Assembly (NCBI GenBank): GCA_900120395.1
Contig: LT635553.1
Location: forward strand, 1,532,254-1,596,253
Length of the DNA: 64,000 bases
Reading direction: 5' to 3'
Source of the DNA: Porphyromonadaceae bacterium FC4
GTDB lineage: Bacteria; Bacteroidota; Bacteroidia; Bacteroidales; Porphyromonadaceae
Part shown: one piece after another, positions 1 to 8,695 of the stretch
Layout of the letters: each line of letters opens with the position of its first letter
Numbering within the stretch: position 1 is the stretch's first letter
The notes under the pieces: generated by a model
What the model was told of the DNA's origin: nothing
The model's database searches: none
Seen by the model: the letters and a program-made list of their open reading frames with translations, nothing else
Made by a program: the position numbers and the translations under genes

Positions 1-2166
1 GTTGATGTAGCCCTTGATTTGTGTCGCTTCCTGCTGCGTGATTACTCCGTCCCTAAATGCTCCGTCTACGTATGTCTTTAGGTCGGCACTGGCTTTGTTC
101 GCGTTCTCTACTCCATTACGCACTTTATCTATGTCCGCCTGCACGTCTTCTGGGGCTGGAGTGTATCCCTGATCTACATTGCCAACACGTATGTATGCAT
201 TTTTAACCTCTGATGGATAGATGTTATTCAGTGCTCCGCTATCGGATAACCACCCAACAATATGCGTATGCTTGTCCTCGGTTACTATCTTAGCTGTGTG
301 CCATATGTGATGCCATTTCTTGCCTGCCAGATTGCTTTTTCGCGTACTGAAAAGAGTCTTTCTTGCTCCGTCACGATAGTTGTCATCTGTGTCTGTGACA
401 TACATCGTCAACTTAACCTGATTATCTAATCTATCATTGTCAAAATAGACATCATAACCGATGTTGACTTCCAGTTTATTGTTTCGCCGTCTGACATCTT
501 CTGGTATTTTCATCCATACCCTATGATTTGTTGCCCTTTGCTCCCAGCCACTAATAGGTAGCAGGTTTCGCCCACCAACCTGTATCTCGCCGTCCAGCTC
601 CTTGGCTTTCTTGACTGCGTCGGTGTAGGCTTGCTTGGCTTTGTCAATAGCAGCCTGCTCCGCCTCTGTCACCCGTCCGTCAGCGTACGCCTTGGCTTGT
701 TCCTCGGCTAGGTTGGCTTGAGTCTTGGCGACAGTCAGTGCGTTTTGCTCTGCCTTGGTCAGTACTCCATCGGCGTATGCGTCTGTCTGCGTCTTGAGGA
801 GCTTATCCTGAGCCTCGGCGTACTCCTTGGCGGTCTTTAGTGCGGCACTGCCTGCGTTGGTCGCCTGAGCGTTGGCATACTGCTCCCACGCCTCCTTGCT
901 CTTGCGCTCACTCTCTGCAATCTCTATAGCTCCGATGTATCTCGTCTTGTCCTGCCAGTGGGAGCCGACAAACACCTCGGAGTCGGCGGTGGCAAAGAGC
1001 AGTGTCCCAGCCTTGTAAGACTTACCACCTACAGACATGTCGCTCTCCAGTATCCACGTGTCGCCTTTCTCGTACCTAATCGGCTTGGATAGATACGTGG
1101 TGCTCTTACCGTCTGCTGTGGATTGCGCCTCCTTTGCTTTTGACAGGGCTTGGCTCACGAGTGTATCGGCTATTTCCTGCCACTCAAACTTGGTGGTATA
1201 CCGCCACGACTTACCCATGTGTGGTCCCTCTTTGTCTGTTGAGGTGTAGGTGTCCCCGATGTGGCGTGCCTTGTGTGCGTTGGTCGTCCAGTCGCTCTCG
1301 GGCTGCTTATCCGCAGCGGGGGCACCGGAGTAAAACCAGTTGGACACCTCGCCGTCGATCTGCTCCTGCTGCTCGGCAATGGTCTTTAGGATCTCGCCTA
1401 TCTTAGCTGCTGCCTCCGCCGATGTGCCTTGGCTCTCCTTTTTCAGGGCTTCCAGCTCTGCAAGTAGTTCCTCCAGCCTTTTGTTTGCCGCTGTAAGTGC
1501 CTGCTCACGTGCCCGCACCGGTATCTCCTTGTCTAGGTATGCCACGATGCGGTCACCTCCGACACCCTGCGCAGTCTCACGCAACTGCTGCAGCTGCTCC
1601 ACGGTGAGCGTTGCGCCGTTAGGGATTAGCAGCACCACTGCCGTTACAGACCGGTCTAGTGAGTCGTGCTTGACCCGCACAGTGCATACTTCTGCGGACT
1701 TGATCTCACCCTTAGGTTTGATGGCAAAAAACCACGGCTGATCGCTATACGGGCGAGTCACCTCAATAGCACCGGACTGCTCCGCTATGGAGAGTCCACC
1801 TGACATCTGCTTGGTGACATCAAAGCCTGATATGATAACGTGTACATACAGATGTGCAGTGCCGGAGCCGTTGATAACGTCCCCTGACACCGTGTACTTG
1901 AGCTCTGCAGAGGTAGGATCGAGCGGTGAGACATACCGCCATGTGTTGTCGTCAAAGTCAGGTACTGTGTTTGTATTTTTCAGTGCCTGCCACACTAAGC
2001 CATTATGCACCACTCGGTCCCCACGCTCATAGGCAGTACCAGATGAGTAGATACCCTTATCGACGCTGATGTCGGGTATATCCTCCACTCTTGTTGGCGT
2101 GATACGTTTACGTGCCAGCCCGCTTGTCTTGTCATTGATGATGTAGTTATACTTGCGCCTCGCCAT
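1..2166 (-). CDS. Phage tail tip / fibre protein, partial (C-terminus off window)
   Basis: An open frame runs from ATG at 2166 leftwards without a stop to the window edge (722 codons seen). The N-terminal part reads MARRKYNYIINDKTSGLARK and is followed by beta-rich modules and alternating coiled-coil stretches rich in Ala, Lys and Glu, including repeated segments of the kind AYADGxxTxAEQxA. A jelly-roll-like segment beginning GGRNLLP, as in siphophage tail-tip and carbohydrate-binding proteins, follows before the edge. It starts 20 nt inside the preceding tail gene, so the two are translationally coupled. It is the last visible gene of the tail operon and probably contributes to host recognition. 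The exact family is not identified; the role rests on position and on repeat and coiled-coil structure. Confidence 0.75.
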   Translation of the reverse strand, partial: MARRKYNYIINDKTSGLARKRITPTRVEDIPDISVDKGIYSSGTAYERGDRVVHNGLVWQALKNTNTVPDFDDNTWRYVSPLDPTSAELKYTVSGDVINGSGTAHLYVHVIISGFDVTKQMSGGLSIAEQSGAIEVTRPYSDQPWFFAIKPKGEIKSAEVCTVRVKHDSLDRSVTAVVLLIPNGATLTVEQLQQLRETAQGVGGDRIVAYLDKEIPVRAREQALTAANKRLEELLAELEALKKESQGTSAEAAAKIGEILKTIAEQQEQIDGEVSNWFYSGAPAADKQPESDWTTNAHKARHIGDTYTSTDKEGPHMGKSWRYTTKFEWQEIADTLVSQALSKAKEAQSTADGKSTTYLSKPIRYEKGDTWILESDMSVGGKSYKAGTLLFATADSEVFVGSHWQDKTRYIGAIEIAESERKSKEAWEQYANAQATNAGSAALKTAKEYAEAQDKLLKTQTDAYADGVLTKAEQNALTVAKTQANLAEEQAKAYADGRVTEAEQAAIDKAKQAYTDAVKKAKELDGEIQVGGRNLLPISGWEQRATNHRVWMKIPEDVRRRNNKLEVNIGYDVYFDNDRLDNQVKLTMYVTDTDDNYRDGARKTLFSTRKSNLAGKKWHHIWHTAKIVTEDKHTHIVGWLSDSGALNNIYPSEVKNAYIRVGNVDQGYTPAPEDVQADIDKVRNGVENANKASADLKTYVDGAFRDGVITQQEATQIKGYIN

Positions 2167-4141
2167 ACCAATCTGTATCTAGTATTTGTTGTAATTCTAG
2201 TTCCGCCCGACTCTCTCGCACGCTAAACCTCGAGGATGTGAGCCAAAAAAGCTTGTCCCCGTAGCTGTACACCTGCCCCAGTGGATCCTCAGCTATGGTC
2301 AGCAGTGCATGCTCACCCCTAGCTCCGTAGAGCTTGAGCAGAGCCTCCACCACCACCTCCCAATGCTGTTTGTTGCTTATCTCCTCCACCCGCTTATACT
2401 CGTTGCTTTGCCGTGTGTAGGTCCACGCAGGTAGTTTGGGCCATGTGCCAACGATGGCATCATAGCTGATCTCCTCGGTCACCTCAGGCGACACATAGGC
2501 TTGTATCTCCAGTGCCTGCTCATCTCCCGGTAGATCCTCCGTAATAACTATACCCTGCAGGATAAGTCCTCCCGGCTGTGGCACGTTTATCTGCGACATA
2601 AGTCGCCAGTACTGCACAAGTGGAGCTGCAAGTTCTTCGTTAATACCGGTTAGCCATGTTTCAAGCGGGAAGGTATATTTCAGCTTCCAATCTGATTCCG
2701 TAATTCTGTCCTTGCCGACAGAGAAATAAATACCATCATATACCTCCACACGCACACGGCTGTTGGATAGCTCGCTATCCGGTAATGGTATATTTATACC
2801 CTTTGGCTCGCTCTTGTAGTGTCCGTTGTCTTCCTTGTCCAGATCGGCAACACTGTCGGCGTATGTTGTGCAGTTTGCCGGGGCCTCCGAAAATCCGCCA
2901 TGCCTGTACATGAGTTTAGTCGTCACGTCATCCAACACCCACTCCGACCCGCTCCAGTACTTTTTACTGCCATCGTGATACTCAAGAGTTATGCGGGCCG
3001 GGATATTCAGAAACAGATCGATACTGTCAAAGTGCCTGGCTGTATATAGGTACTGCATGCGGCTCTTACTCCACAGCGGTTGCACAAAGTGCGCAAAAGC
3101 CGATATATGGATCATCTCAGATCCCACTCCAAGAGGTTTGCTCAGTTGCTCCACCAACTTACGTCCTATATCTGTCGGCTTGCCCGCACTGTACGTGGGT
3201 GGCACCCACGTCTTGTAATGCTTGGAGTCCTTAACCAGTATACCATACGTGTATCTGTCGCTATCTGGGCTTGTATAACCAAATCCACGGACTAGATCCG
3301 GAACGCCTGTGAACGTATGGTCGGTATTGCCAATACTCCACTCCCTATATCTCACTCCGTCCGCTCCTGTCTCCTCTATGCCTGAGAGATCGACCACCTC
3401 GCCCTTGCTCTCTCGCTCCGTAGCTCCGGACTGTCTGTAGTTGATCGTGTTGTACACCCGTCCAAGAGAGGTGACGTTGTCCTCGCCATAGGTGTAGCGG
3501 ATCTTTTGAGGGGTCAGCTGCGTATGCCGCAGCGGACTGTCAAAGCGTATGGCCCCGTACTGACGTACAGTGGAGCACAGCGTTTTGGCGACTAGCTCCA
3601 GCAGGTCGTACTTACTGCTGTCGTCATCCAATAGCCCTGTGTCCACATACTGGTCAGAGACACCGGCCACTGCATGCGCACCATCCGTCTTGATGGGTAC
3701 TCCATACGCACCCACCGTCTTAGACAGTGCCTCCCGTATGCTGATGATTCCCTCGGGTGTGTAGCGGGACAGCTTGAGCGGGCGAAAGTCGCCAAAGCTA
3801 AGCTCAGCTCTATACCCACGCTCGTAGGGCTCCGGCACCTCCACCCCCTCGACATCGAGATACCCTCCCCACACCGGGTGATTGTCTCTGCTGATGAGTA
3901 TACGCACGGTGTTGGTATCGCTCATCAGTAGCTTGGTTAGGTTGTCCTTGGCGGTGCAGTAGAGGCGCACGATACACCTCGTGGACTGTACTGCGTCCAC
4001 TATAGGGGTGACACTGTCCGTGATCAGCTCTATAGGCTGTGATGAGATCAGCCGCCACTCATCAGGTGACGGGGTGACGGCTGAGATTATATCTACCTTG
4101 TAGCGGTGTCCGTTGACACTTGTTAGCTCTGTGCTCCACAT
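2147..4141 (-). CDS. Phage tail protein, probable baseplate / distal tail component
   Basis: This 664-residue protein is encoded directly downstream of the tape measure gene (11-nt gap), the usual place of the distal tail protein and tail-hub genes in siphophages. The sequence looks beta-rich and soluble, with no membrane segments or signal peptide. The N-terminal 100 residues (WSTELTSVNGHRYKVDII onward) resemble a small beta-barrel that could attach to the tube, and a segment near residue 110 (HPVWGGYLD) is typical of phage structural proteins. No catalytic motif is seen. The function is inferred from position and size, and the family is not recognised with certainty. Confidence 0.7.
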   Translation of the reverse strand: MWSTELTSVNGHRYKVDIISAVTPSPDEWRLISSQPIELITDSVTPIVDAVQSTRCIVRLYCTAKDNLTKLLMSDTNTVRILISRDNHPVWGGYLDVEGVEVPEPYERGYRAELSFGDFRPLKLSRYTPEGIISIREALSKTVGAYGVPIKTDGAHAVAGVSDQYVDTGLLDDDSSKYDLLELVAKTLCSTVRQYGAIRFDSPLRHTQLTPQKIRYTYGEDNVTSLGRVYNTINYRQSGATERESKGEVVDLSGIEETGADGVRYREWSIGNTDHTFTGVPDLVRGFGYTSPDSDRYTYGILVKDSKHYKTWVPPTYSAGKPTDIGRKLVEQLSKPLGVGSEMIHISAFAHFVQPLWSKSRMQYLYTARHFDSIDLFLNIPARITLEYHDGSKKYWSGSEWVLDDVTTKLMYRHGGFSEAPANCTTYADSVADLDKEDNGHYKSEPKGINIPLPDSELSNSRVRVEVYDGIYFSVGKDRITESDWKLKYTFPLETWLTGINEELAAPLVQYWRLMSQINVPQPGGLILQGIVITEDLPGDEQALEIQAYVSPEVTEEISYDAIVGTWPKLPAWTYTRQSNEYKRVEEISNKQHWEVVVEALLKLYGARGEHALLTIAEDPLGQVYSYGDKLFWLTSSRFSVRESRAELELQQILDTDWYGEAQV

Positions 4142-4152
4142 ACTCTGATAGG

Positions 4153-6072
4153 TTAGGTACGGCTTGCCCGTCGTCCGTGCTTATTGAGCACACCGACCAG
4201 CTCCTCGCCTCGGATCTTAAACTCTACACTGCCACCGACTCCTCCGCCTACGTCCGCCCGGTCTATGATATGACCAAGCCGGGTCTGCTGTGCAGAGTTG
4301 AGCACCAGCTCGCCTGCGTTGAGCCGTGCCAGTATCTTGTCCCCGGTGTGGCTCGCTCCCCGCACCACACCTCCACTCTCAAATTTGGGCATATTCGCCA
4401 TCGCTGCGATCACCGCTGCTATAGCACTCACCGCCATTATGGCTCCTACCACGGGGATATTGGCGACAGAGGCTCCTGCACCGGTGATGGCATCCTCCGC
4501 CTGCGCCGTAGCCTTAGCTTTGTGAGCCAGTGTCAGTGCCTCGATAGCTGGGATAGCAGCACCAACAGCCGACAGCACCGTACCCATCCACTGAGTAATA
4601 GAGGTAATAGCATTATCGCTATCACCTGCGATGGAGCCAATGGCAGCTCCTAGGCTTCCAAAGCTGTCTACCAGCTTAATGTTGGCACTGAGGATATTGT
4701 CTAGGTTCTCCGTTGGATCAGGCAGCTCAGGTATCTGGATGGTGTTTTCCACGGAGGCGACAGACCGCACCTCTTTAATGTCCGCCTGCTTTTTACCGAT
4801 CTTGTCACGGATAGCTCTGCGGGTATCAGCGTCTCCGGCATTGATCAGATCAGACTGCAGCTGCTCGATCTCTCGCTCAATCTCTGCAATGATCTTGGGT
4901 GTACGCAGCAGTACCGGCGTAATGGGTACGGTCATGGGCTTGCGTAGTTGCAGCTCCTGACGCTGCCCGCCATCTGTATCTCGCAAAAACTCATCCGTAC
5001 GGAAAGGATCTGCCTCTACCTTTGGATGAGCACCAGCTGAAACATTTTTTTTCGTCTCACTGTCAAGATACCTCCTCAGTCTCGTCATGCGCTTCTCAAA
5101 GGATGAGGCTATTTGCTCATAACTCTTCCCCTCTTTTAGATACTTTTGATTTTCCTCCCTCTCCTCGTCTTTTATGCCGTCTTGTATTTCGTAGATTTTA
5201 TAATGATCGGGATAACGCTTTTTAAGGCGTTCCATCTTTTGTCTCAAGTTGTCTAGTTCCTGCTGATGCTCATCATTCCCATAGGATTTTGCCTGTACAC
5301 CCATACCACCAAATGCAACCTTATTTAAGTTGTCAAGTTGCTTTATCCGTTTTCCAACCTCGTCTATCTGATCATATATGCGACCATCTCTTGTAAGTGT
5401 GTGCTTTTGTGTGCTTCTGTATATTTCCAAAAGCCTATCGTCCATCTCGACACCTGCTGACTTACTCATTCCAGCCTTAAAAGCGTTTTCACTTTCCTTG
5501 GCTAGAGCCTTCATGTCTGATCTGTACTGATTTGCTTTTTGAGAGAGCTCGTCGTATAACTTTTTACGCTCACTTAGTGGAGTGTTGGAGTCTTGTATCT
5601 GAGTGTATAAGTCGTTGAACTCTATTTGCATTTGCTCAATTTCAGGATCAAATGCCCACTTCATATCCCCCAGAGTGTCGATTATATCGTAAAAGTCACG
5701 ACCATAGTTAATTGCCGTCTTCATCCCGTCTAGGAAATTACTCCAATCTCCGGTGGCAAGTGTTTGAAAAAAATGCTCTACACCTGCATTTGCACCATAT
5801 ATGGCACGCTGCAGTTCATCAGCTGTGGACTGTGTCGACTCCACTGTCCGCCTAAACCCCTCAACGACAGTCTTTCCACCACCAAAAGCTAACCCAAGTG
5901 CTCCTAACTTGGATTTGAGTGCACCAAGTGTTGCGCCAAAGTCATTTGACCCTTTGTTTGTTTTATCCAGACGTGCTTTTAGCTTGTCCGTCTCTCGCTG
6001 CATAGACTTCATCCCGGCTGCAAAGCCCTCGTCGTATGCCTTAATTTTTACTTTTATCTCGGTGCCTGCCAT
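4153..6072 (-). CDS. Tail tape measure protein
   Basis: At 639 residues this is short for a tape measure protein, so the tail should be fairly short. The N-terminal 300 residues are charged and predicted to be mostly helical and coiled coil. A glycine/alanine-rich hydrophobic stretch lies at about 465-560, as expected for the part released or inserted during DNA ejection. The C-terminus has the GGVVRGxSHTGDKILARL / GELVLN motif common to tape measure proteins. The gene follows the two tail chaperone frames and overlaps the second by one base, the canonical order in lambda-like tails. The start ATG at 6072 shares a base with the upstream stop. Confidence 0.9.
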   Translation of the reverse strand: MAGTEIKVKIKAYDEGFAAGMKSMQRETDKLKARLDKTNKGSNDFGATLGALKSKLGALGLAFGGGKTVVEGFRRTVESTQSTADELQRAIYGANAGVEHFFQTLATGDWSNFLDGMKTAINYGRDFYDIIDTLGDMKWAFDPEIEQMQIEFNDLYTQIQDSNTPLSERKKLYDELSQKANQYRSDMKALAKESENAFKAGMSKSAGVEMDDRLLEIYRSTQKHTLTRDGRIYDQIDEVGKRIKQLDNLNKVAFGGMGVQAKSYGNDEHQQELDNLRQKMERLKKRYPDHYKIYEIQDGIKDEEREENQKYLKEGKSYEQIASSFEKRMTRLRRYLDSETKKNVSAGAHPKVEADPFRTDEFLRDTDGGQRQELQLRKPMTVPITPVLLRTPKIIAEIEREIEQLQSDLINAGDADTRRAIRDKIGKKQADIKEVRSVASVENTIQIPELPDPTENLDNILSANIKLVDSFGSLGAAIGSIAGDSDNAITSITQWMGTVLSAVGAAIPAIEALTLAHKAKATAQAEDAITGAGASVANIPVVGAIMAVSAIAAVIAAMANMPKFESGGVVRGASHTGDKILARLNAGELVLNSAQQTRLGHIIDRADVGGGVGGSVEFKIRGEELVGVLNKHGRRASRT

Positions 6073-6383
6073 TACTGTAGTGTCTGTCTGATCTCCTCTA
6101 TTACCGCACTATCCTGAGCCTTCATCTTGTCTACGTCAATAGGCTCAATCTCATCCATCCCCTGCTCCTCCCACGGAAACGTCCCAAAGTCTTCCAACTG
6201 TAGCTCGTCACGTGACCACGGCTGGGCAATCAGTAGACGCTGTATGCGCTGCTCGCTCCGCAGGTGGATGTCACGATACCCGAGACCCTGGACCAAAATA
6301 CGGCACAGCCACAGCGGGGTATCGTCCAATACCTCACTAAGGCCGTAGCCGTTGGATGTCAGGATCTGGAGTATCTGAGTCAT
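6072..6383 (-). CDS. Tail assembly chaperone, second frame (gpT-like)
   Basis: This 103-residue frame lies immediately before the tape measure gene and 2 nt after the preceding chaperone frame, in the -1 frame relative to it. The frame stays open upstream of its ATG through the A9 run at 6392-6400, so a -1 slip would fuse it to the first frame as R-L-T-M. In lambda, gpG and gpG-T are made this way. The sequence (DDTPLWLCRILVQGLGYRDI onward) shows no catalytic motif. The stand-alone ATG may or may not be used; the fusion product is the likelier functional form. Confidence 0.75.
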   Translation of the reverse strand: MTQILQILTSNGYGLSEVLDDTPLWLCRILVQGLGYRDIHLRSEQRIQRLLIAQPWSRDELQLEDFGTFPWEEQGMDEIEPIDVDKMKAQDSAVIEEIRQTLQ

Positions 6384-6385
6384 TG

Positions 6386-6700
6386 TCAGTCTTTTTTTTT
6401 ACCCGTGTCGTCCTCCGTGTCCATCATGTCGTCGGGACGTGCGGACTGCTCCAGCCACGATGAAAACTCTGTGACCGCCTCCGGGTGCTCGTCCAGATAA
6501 TCGTATACCTCGTCCGCCGTCGGACACTTGGACTGACCGCTCCTAACACTTGGTGCCGTGATGACAGCTCCAAGTATTAGTGCGATCAGGTCGGTGTACC
6601 CATCTAACGCAAAGGGCTTGCCCGTAATACCCTCAAACGCTACAAACATGCGTAGCGAGTATTTGAGCTCTATGTCCAGTATCTTCATCGTCCGGATCAC
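6386..6700 (-). CDS. Tail assembly chaperone, first frame (gpG-like)
   Basis: This 104-residue protein is encoded between the tail tube gene and the tape measure region, the fixed place of the tail assembly chaperone. It ends in GKKKD, encoded by GGT, nine A and GAC TGA. The homopolymer allows a -1 slip into the downstream open frame, giving a predicted product of about 209 residues. The N-terminus (MKILDIELKYSLRMFVAFE) resembles tail chaperones that bind the tape measure. The start at 6700 overlaps the tail tube stop by 4 nt. MKILDI a few codons in (6688) is an alternative start. Confidence 0.75.
   Translation of the reverse strand: MIRTMKILDIELKYSLRMFVAFEGITGKPFALDGYTDLIALILGAVITAPSVRSGQSKCPTADEVYDYLDEHPEAVTEFSSWLEQSARPDDMMDTEDDTGKKKD
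6391..6401 (-). promoter_or_regulatory. Probable -1 ribosomal frameshift site in tail chaperone genes
   Basis: On the minus strand the codons read GGT AAA AAA AAA GAC TGA. The A9 run contains the A AAA AAA heptamer in the correct register for a -1 tandem slip. After slipping, the ribosome reads AGA CTG ACA ATG and continues in the frame of the 6072-6383 gene. The zero frame stops only 2 codons after the run. Placement just before the tape measure gene matches the known G/G-T arrangement. Confidence 0.7.
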
Positions 6701-7167
6701 TCTGCGCCTTTGCCTACCGTAAGATTCCCACTGCCGGTAAATGTTGCAGACAGCGTAGCCGCACCCTCTGCCGGTGCGTTACTCGATACAGCGGTCACCT
6801 TGGCCTTGCCATATACACCTGCACCGGGCTTCCACGGGGTTGAATCGGTCAGCCCGTCATCGTTGGGGTTAGCCACGATGTGGTAACCGATAAGTACCTC
6901 AGTGTTGTTCTGCAGAGCCTCAAGCAGCTTGGTTAGATTGCTCATGTCGTCGGCAAGGATGTTGCTTGTAGACATGGTCCAGTCCGTACCGGTTAGCTCG
7001 GTGATACCCGTTTTGGGTGCGTCTTTGTCCGTTACCTTCTCGGTCGTTGCGTTAACGGATACGTCACAACTGGTGGCGTACAGTATGGTGCCGCCCTCCT
7101 TGGGTACGCCTGTGCCATCAAGGTTCAAAAATATGCGGACCTCTCTTCCTTTCTGTCTCTTGTTCAT
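6697..7167 (-). CDS. Major tail tube protein
   Basis: At 156 residues it has the length usual for TP901-1-type tail tube proteins. It begins with a strand-forming segment (GREVRIFLNLDG), has a central section typical of the family (YATSCDVSVNATTEKV, then a TDWTMSTSNI segment) and ends in a Gly/Ala/Thr-rich strand (LSATFTGSGNLTVGKG). It polymerises into the tube around the tape measure. It lies between a tail terminator-like gene and the tail chaperone, as expected, and both borders overlap by 4 nt. Confidence 0.85.
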   Translation of the reverse strand: MNKRQKGREVRIFLNLDGTGVPKEGGTILYATSCDVSVNATTEKVTDKDAPKTGITELTGTDWTMSTSNILADDMSNLTKLLEALQNNTEVLIGYHIVANPNDDGLTDSTPWKPGAGVYGKAKVTAVSSNAPAEGAATLSATFTGSGNLTVGKGAE

Positions 7168-7505
7168 GTGTCAATACTGTAATTAAGTTCTTGTATATAG
7201 ATTTTATCGTCAATTGCGTAAGCCTCGCCTGCACTGACCATCCGTGCACGGAGTTTGCTGTGCATGAGATCGTCTACCTTTTCCGCCAGCTCTATAGCCT
7301 CAGCGTAGGAGTTGGAGACAATAGACAGACCAACCTGCACATACTCTACGTAAGTGTCTTTGTTGTACTCCCGGGTGATAGCGTCACGGTTGTACACTGC
7401 AAACGGGGCCGGAGTGTCCAACCCTGCATACTGCGGATACACACGCCCTGAAAATAAGTCTTTCAGTACCCTATTGAGGTCCAGCCCTATACTTAGTGCA
7501 TTCAT
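7164..7505 (-). CDS. Tail terminator / completion protein (DUF3168-like)
   Basis: This 113-residue protein has the layout of the DUF3168/tail terminator group: a helical start (LNRVLKDLFSGRVYP), a strand with PAPFAVYNRD, and a central helix (EAIELAEKVDDLMHSKLRA). Such proteins cap the tail tube and form part of the head-tail joint. The gene lies between the HK97 gp10-like gene and the tail tube gene and overlaps both by 4 nt, which supports the call. Confidence 0.75.
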   Translation of the reverse strand: MNALSIGLDLNRVLKDLFSGRVYPQYAGLDTPAPFAVYNRDAITREYNKDTYVEYVQVGLSIVSNSYAEAIELAEKVDDLMHSKLRARMVSAGEAYAIDDKIYIQELNYSIDT

Positions 7506-8029
7506 TTCTGTATCTTCTTTTCCAGTGCTGCCAATATCTCCTCTTTCATCGAGTTAACCACCTGCTGCTCTCGTTGTTCCACGGCACGTGAGAAATACCG
7601 TCCTTGTTGTATGGATCCCCTGTTGTACCCTTTGCCGGTGCGTCTGAGCTTCGTTCCACGCTCGAAAAACAGTGCCCGAAAGTCGGTGTTGTTATTGCGT
7701 GTGCGGATAGTCACGGTTGTATAGGGGTTCTGCGTCCGTTGCCAAAACATCTTGGATACCACCACAGGTAGGTTGCGTACCACCATCGAGTAGTTGCCCT
7801 TGCGCTTGCGTACTTGGTTGAGTCGTAGCCCTCCGAGCTGACCGCTGCGACCGTCCGCTGTGCCGGATACCAGCGACCGGAAGTTGCTTTTGGTCTGGCT
7901 CAGTATAGGATTTGTAGCACGCCTAGTGGCTGTGCCTACCGCCCTACGCAGATCTTTGGAGGTTAGGCTCTTGACCAACTCCTCCACCTCGGACGTATCT
8001 ACATCTATGCGCTTGCTATGATCACTCAT
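7502..8029 (-). CDS. HK97 gp10-like head-tail / minor tail protein
   Basis: A basic 175-residue protein with the N-terminal helix and the SQTKSNFRS-type segment seen in HK97 gp10 and minor tail protein Z families. An Arg-rich middle (RRTGKGYNRGSIQQGRYF) and a C-terminal helix follow. It overlaps the adaptor gene upstream by 8 nt and the terminator-like gene downstream by 4 nt. The probable role is in joining tail to capsid. The family assignment is by resemblance and gene order. Confidence 0.72.
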   Translation of the reverse strand: MSDHSKRIDVDTSEVEELVKSLTSKDLRRAVGTATRRATNPILSQTKSNFRSLVSGTADGRSGQLGGLRLNQVRKRKGNYSMVVRNLPVVVSKMFWQRTQNPYTTVTIRTRNNNTDFRALFFERGTKLRRTGKGYNRGSIQQGRYFSRAVEQREQQVVNSMKEEILAALEKKIQK

Positions 8030-8339
8030 TGACTCGCTGTGTGGTAATGATGAGCCGCCTTGTTTTGCGGTTGTACTCTATGTCCTCAATACTGTACACA
8101 CTACCCGAGTAACGTATGCGATTAGGATAATCAATACGCTGGAAATAGTGGAGCTCAAACTCTATAATACGACTCGCAAAAGCCTCTTGACTGGATAGTT
8201 CCAAACGCCCACCCTTGTGGTTGACGTTGGCTCTCGCTTTGCGGTCCACTACCCAGCGGTCATCCGTACCTCCGTAGCGACTGCTCACGCTCTCACGCCG
8301 CAGTATCTCTACAACAGTATTAAGTAACCCTGCTTTCAT
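8022..8339 (-). CDS. Head-tail adaptor / head closure protein
   Basis: This 105-residue, mostly beta-strand protein has the pattern of the phage head-tail adaptor family (SPP1 gp16/HK97 gp9 group): an N-terminal VEILRRESVSSRYGG, a central ELSSQEAFASRIIEFELHYF and a C-terminal YSIEDIEYNRKTRRLIITTQ, close to the usual family ending. It seals the portal after packaging and receives the tail. It overlaps its neighbours by 4 and 8 nt. Confidence 0.82.
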   Translation of the reverse strand: MKAGLLNTVVEILRRESVSSRYGGTDDRWVVDRKARANVNHKGGRLELSSQEAFASRIIEFELHYFQRIDYPNRIRYSGSVYSIEDIEYNRKTRRLIITTQRVNE

Positions 8340-8632
8340 TTCGAGTAGTCACGGATAAGGGCACAGAGGCGGTCAAACCCTACGGGGTGAGGATTAACAC
8401 TCGCCCCGACTATCGTACTCTCTCGCTGTGCGTAGTAGTCACCGACTAGGAGCAACACAGCTCGCTTTGCGGTGCGCAGCTGCGTACCCTCCAGCGTATC
8501 TATGTCCACACATGCCTGCTGAGCGACTATCGCCTCGCAGTCCTGTATAAGACCCTCGATATACCCGTCGTCGTCGACAAAGTACTCGTCAATGTTTAGG
8601 TGCTTTTTTGCCTCGTCTAGTGTTACAATCAC
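8336..8632 (-). CDS. Head-tail connector protein (HK97 gp6-like)
   Basis: A 98-residue, mainly helical protein starting MIVTLDEAKKHLNIDE, the typical opening of phage head-tail connector gp6-like proteins. It continues with DDGYIEGLIQDCEAIV and a C-terminal helix. It forms the ring below the portal. It is the first gene after the capsid and after a hairpin at 8649-8682, so its expression may depend on read-through. Confidence 0.88.
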   Translation of the reverse strand: MIVTLDEAKKHLNIDEYFVDDDGYIEGLIQDCEAIVAQQACVDIDTLEGTQLRTAKRAVLLLVGDYYAQRESTIVGASVNPHPVGFDRLCALIRDYSK

Positions 8633-8648
8633 GGCTAAAAAGATAGAT

Positions 8649-8682
8649 AAGTATCCGGGCAGTACAGGCCACCCGGATACTT
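8649..8682 (-). terminator. Hairpin after the major capsid gene
   Basis: A perfect 11-bp stem (AAGTATCCGGG with CCCGGATACTT) encloses a 12-nt loop, 14 nt past the capsid stop. On the minus strand it is followed by ATCTATCTTTTT. This could be a partial terminator that lets the capsid be made in excess over connector and tail proteins, or an RNA-stabilising structure. Confidence 0.65.
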
Positions 8683-8695
8683 AGTGGTTAAGTGG

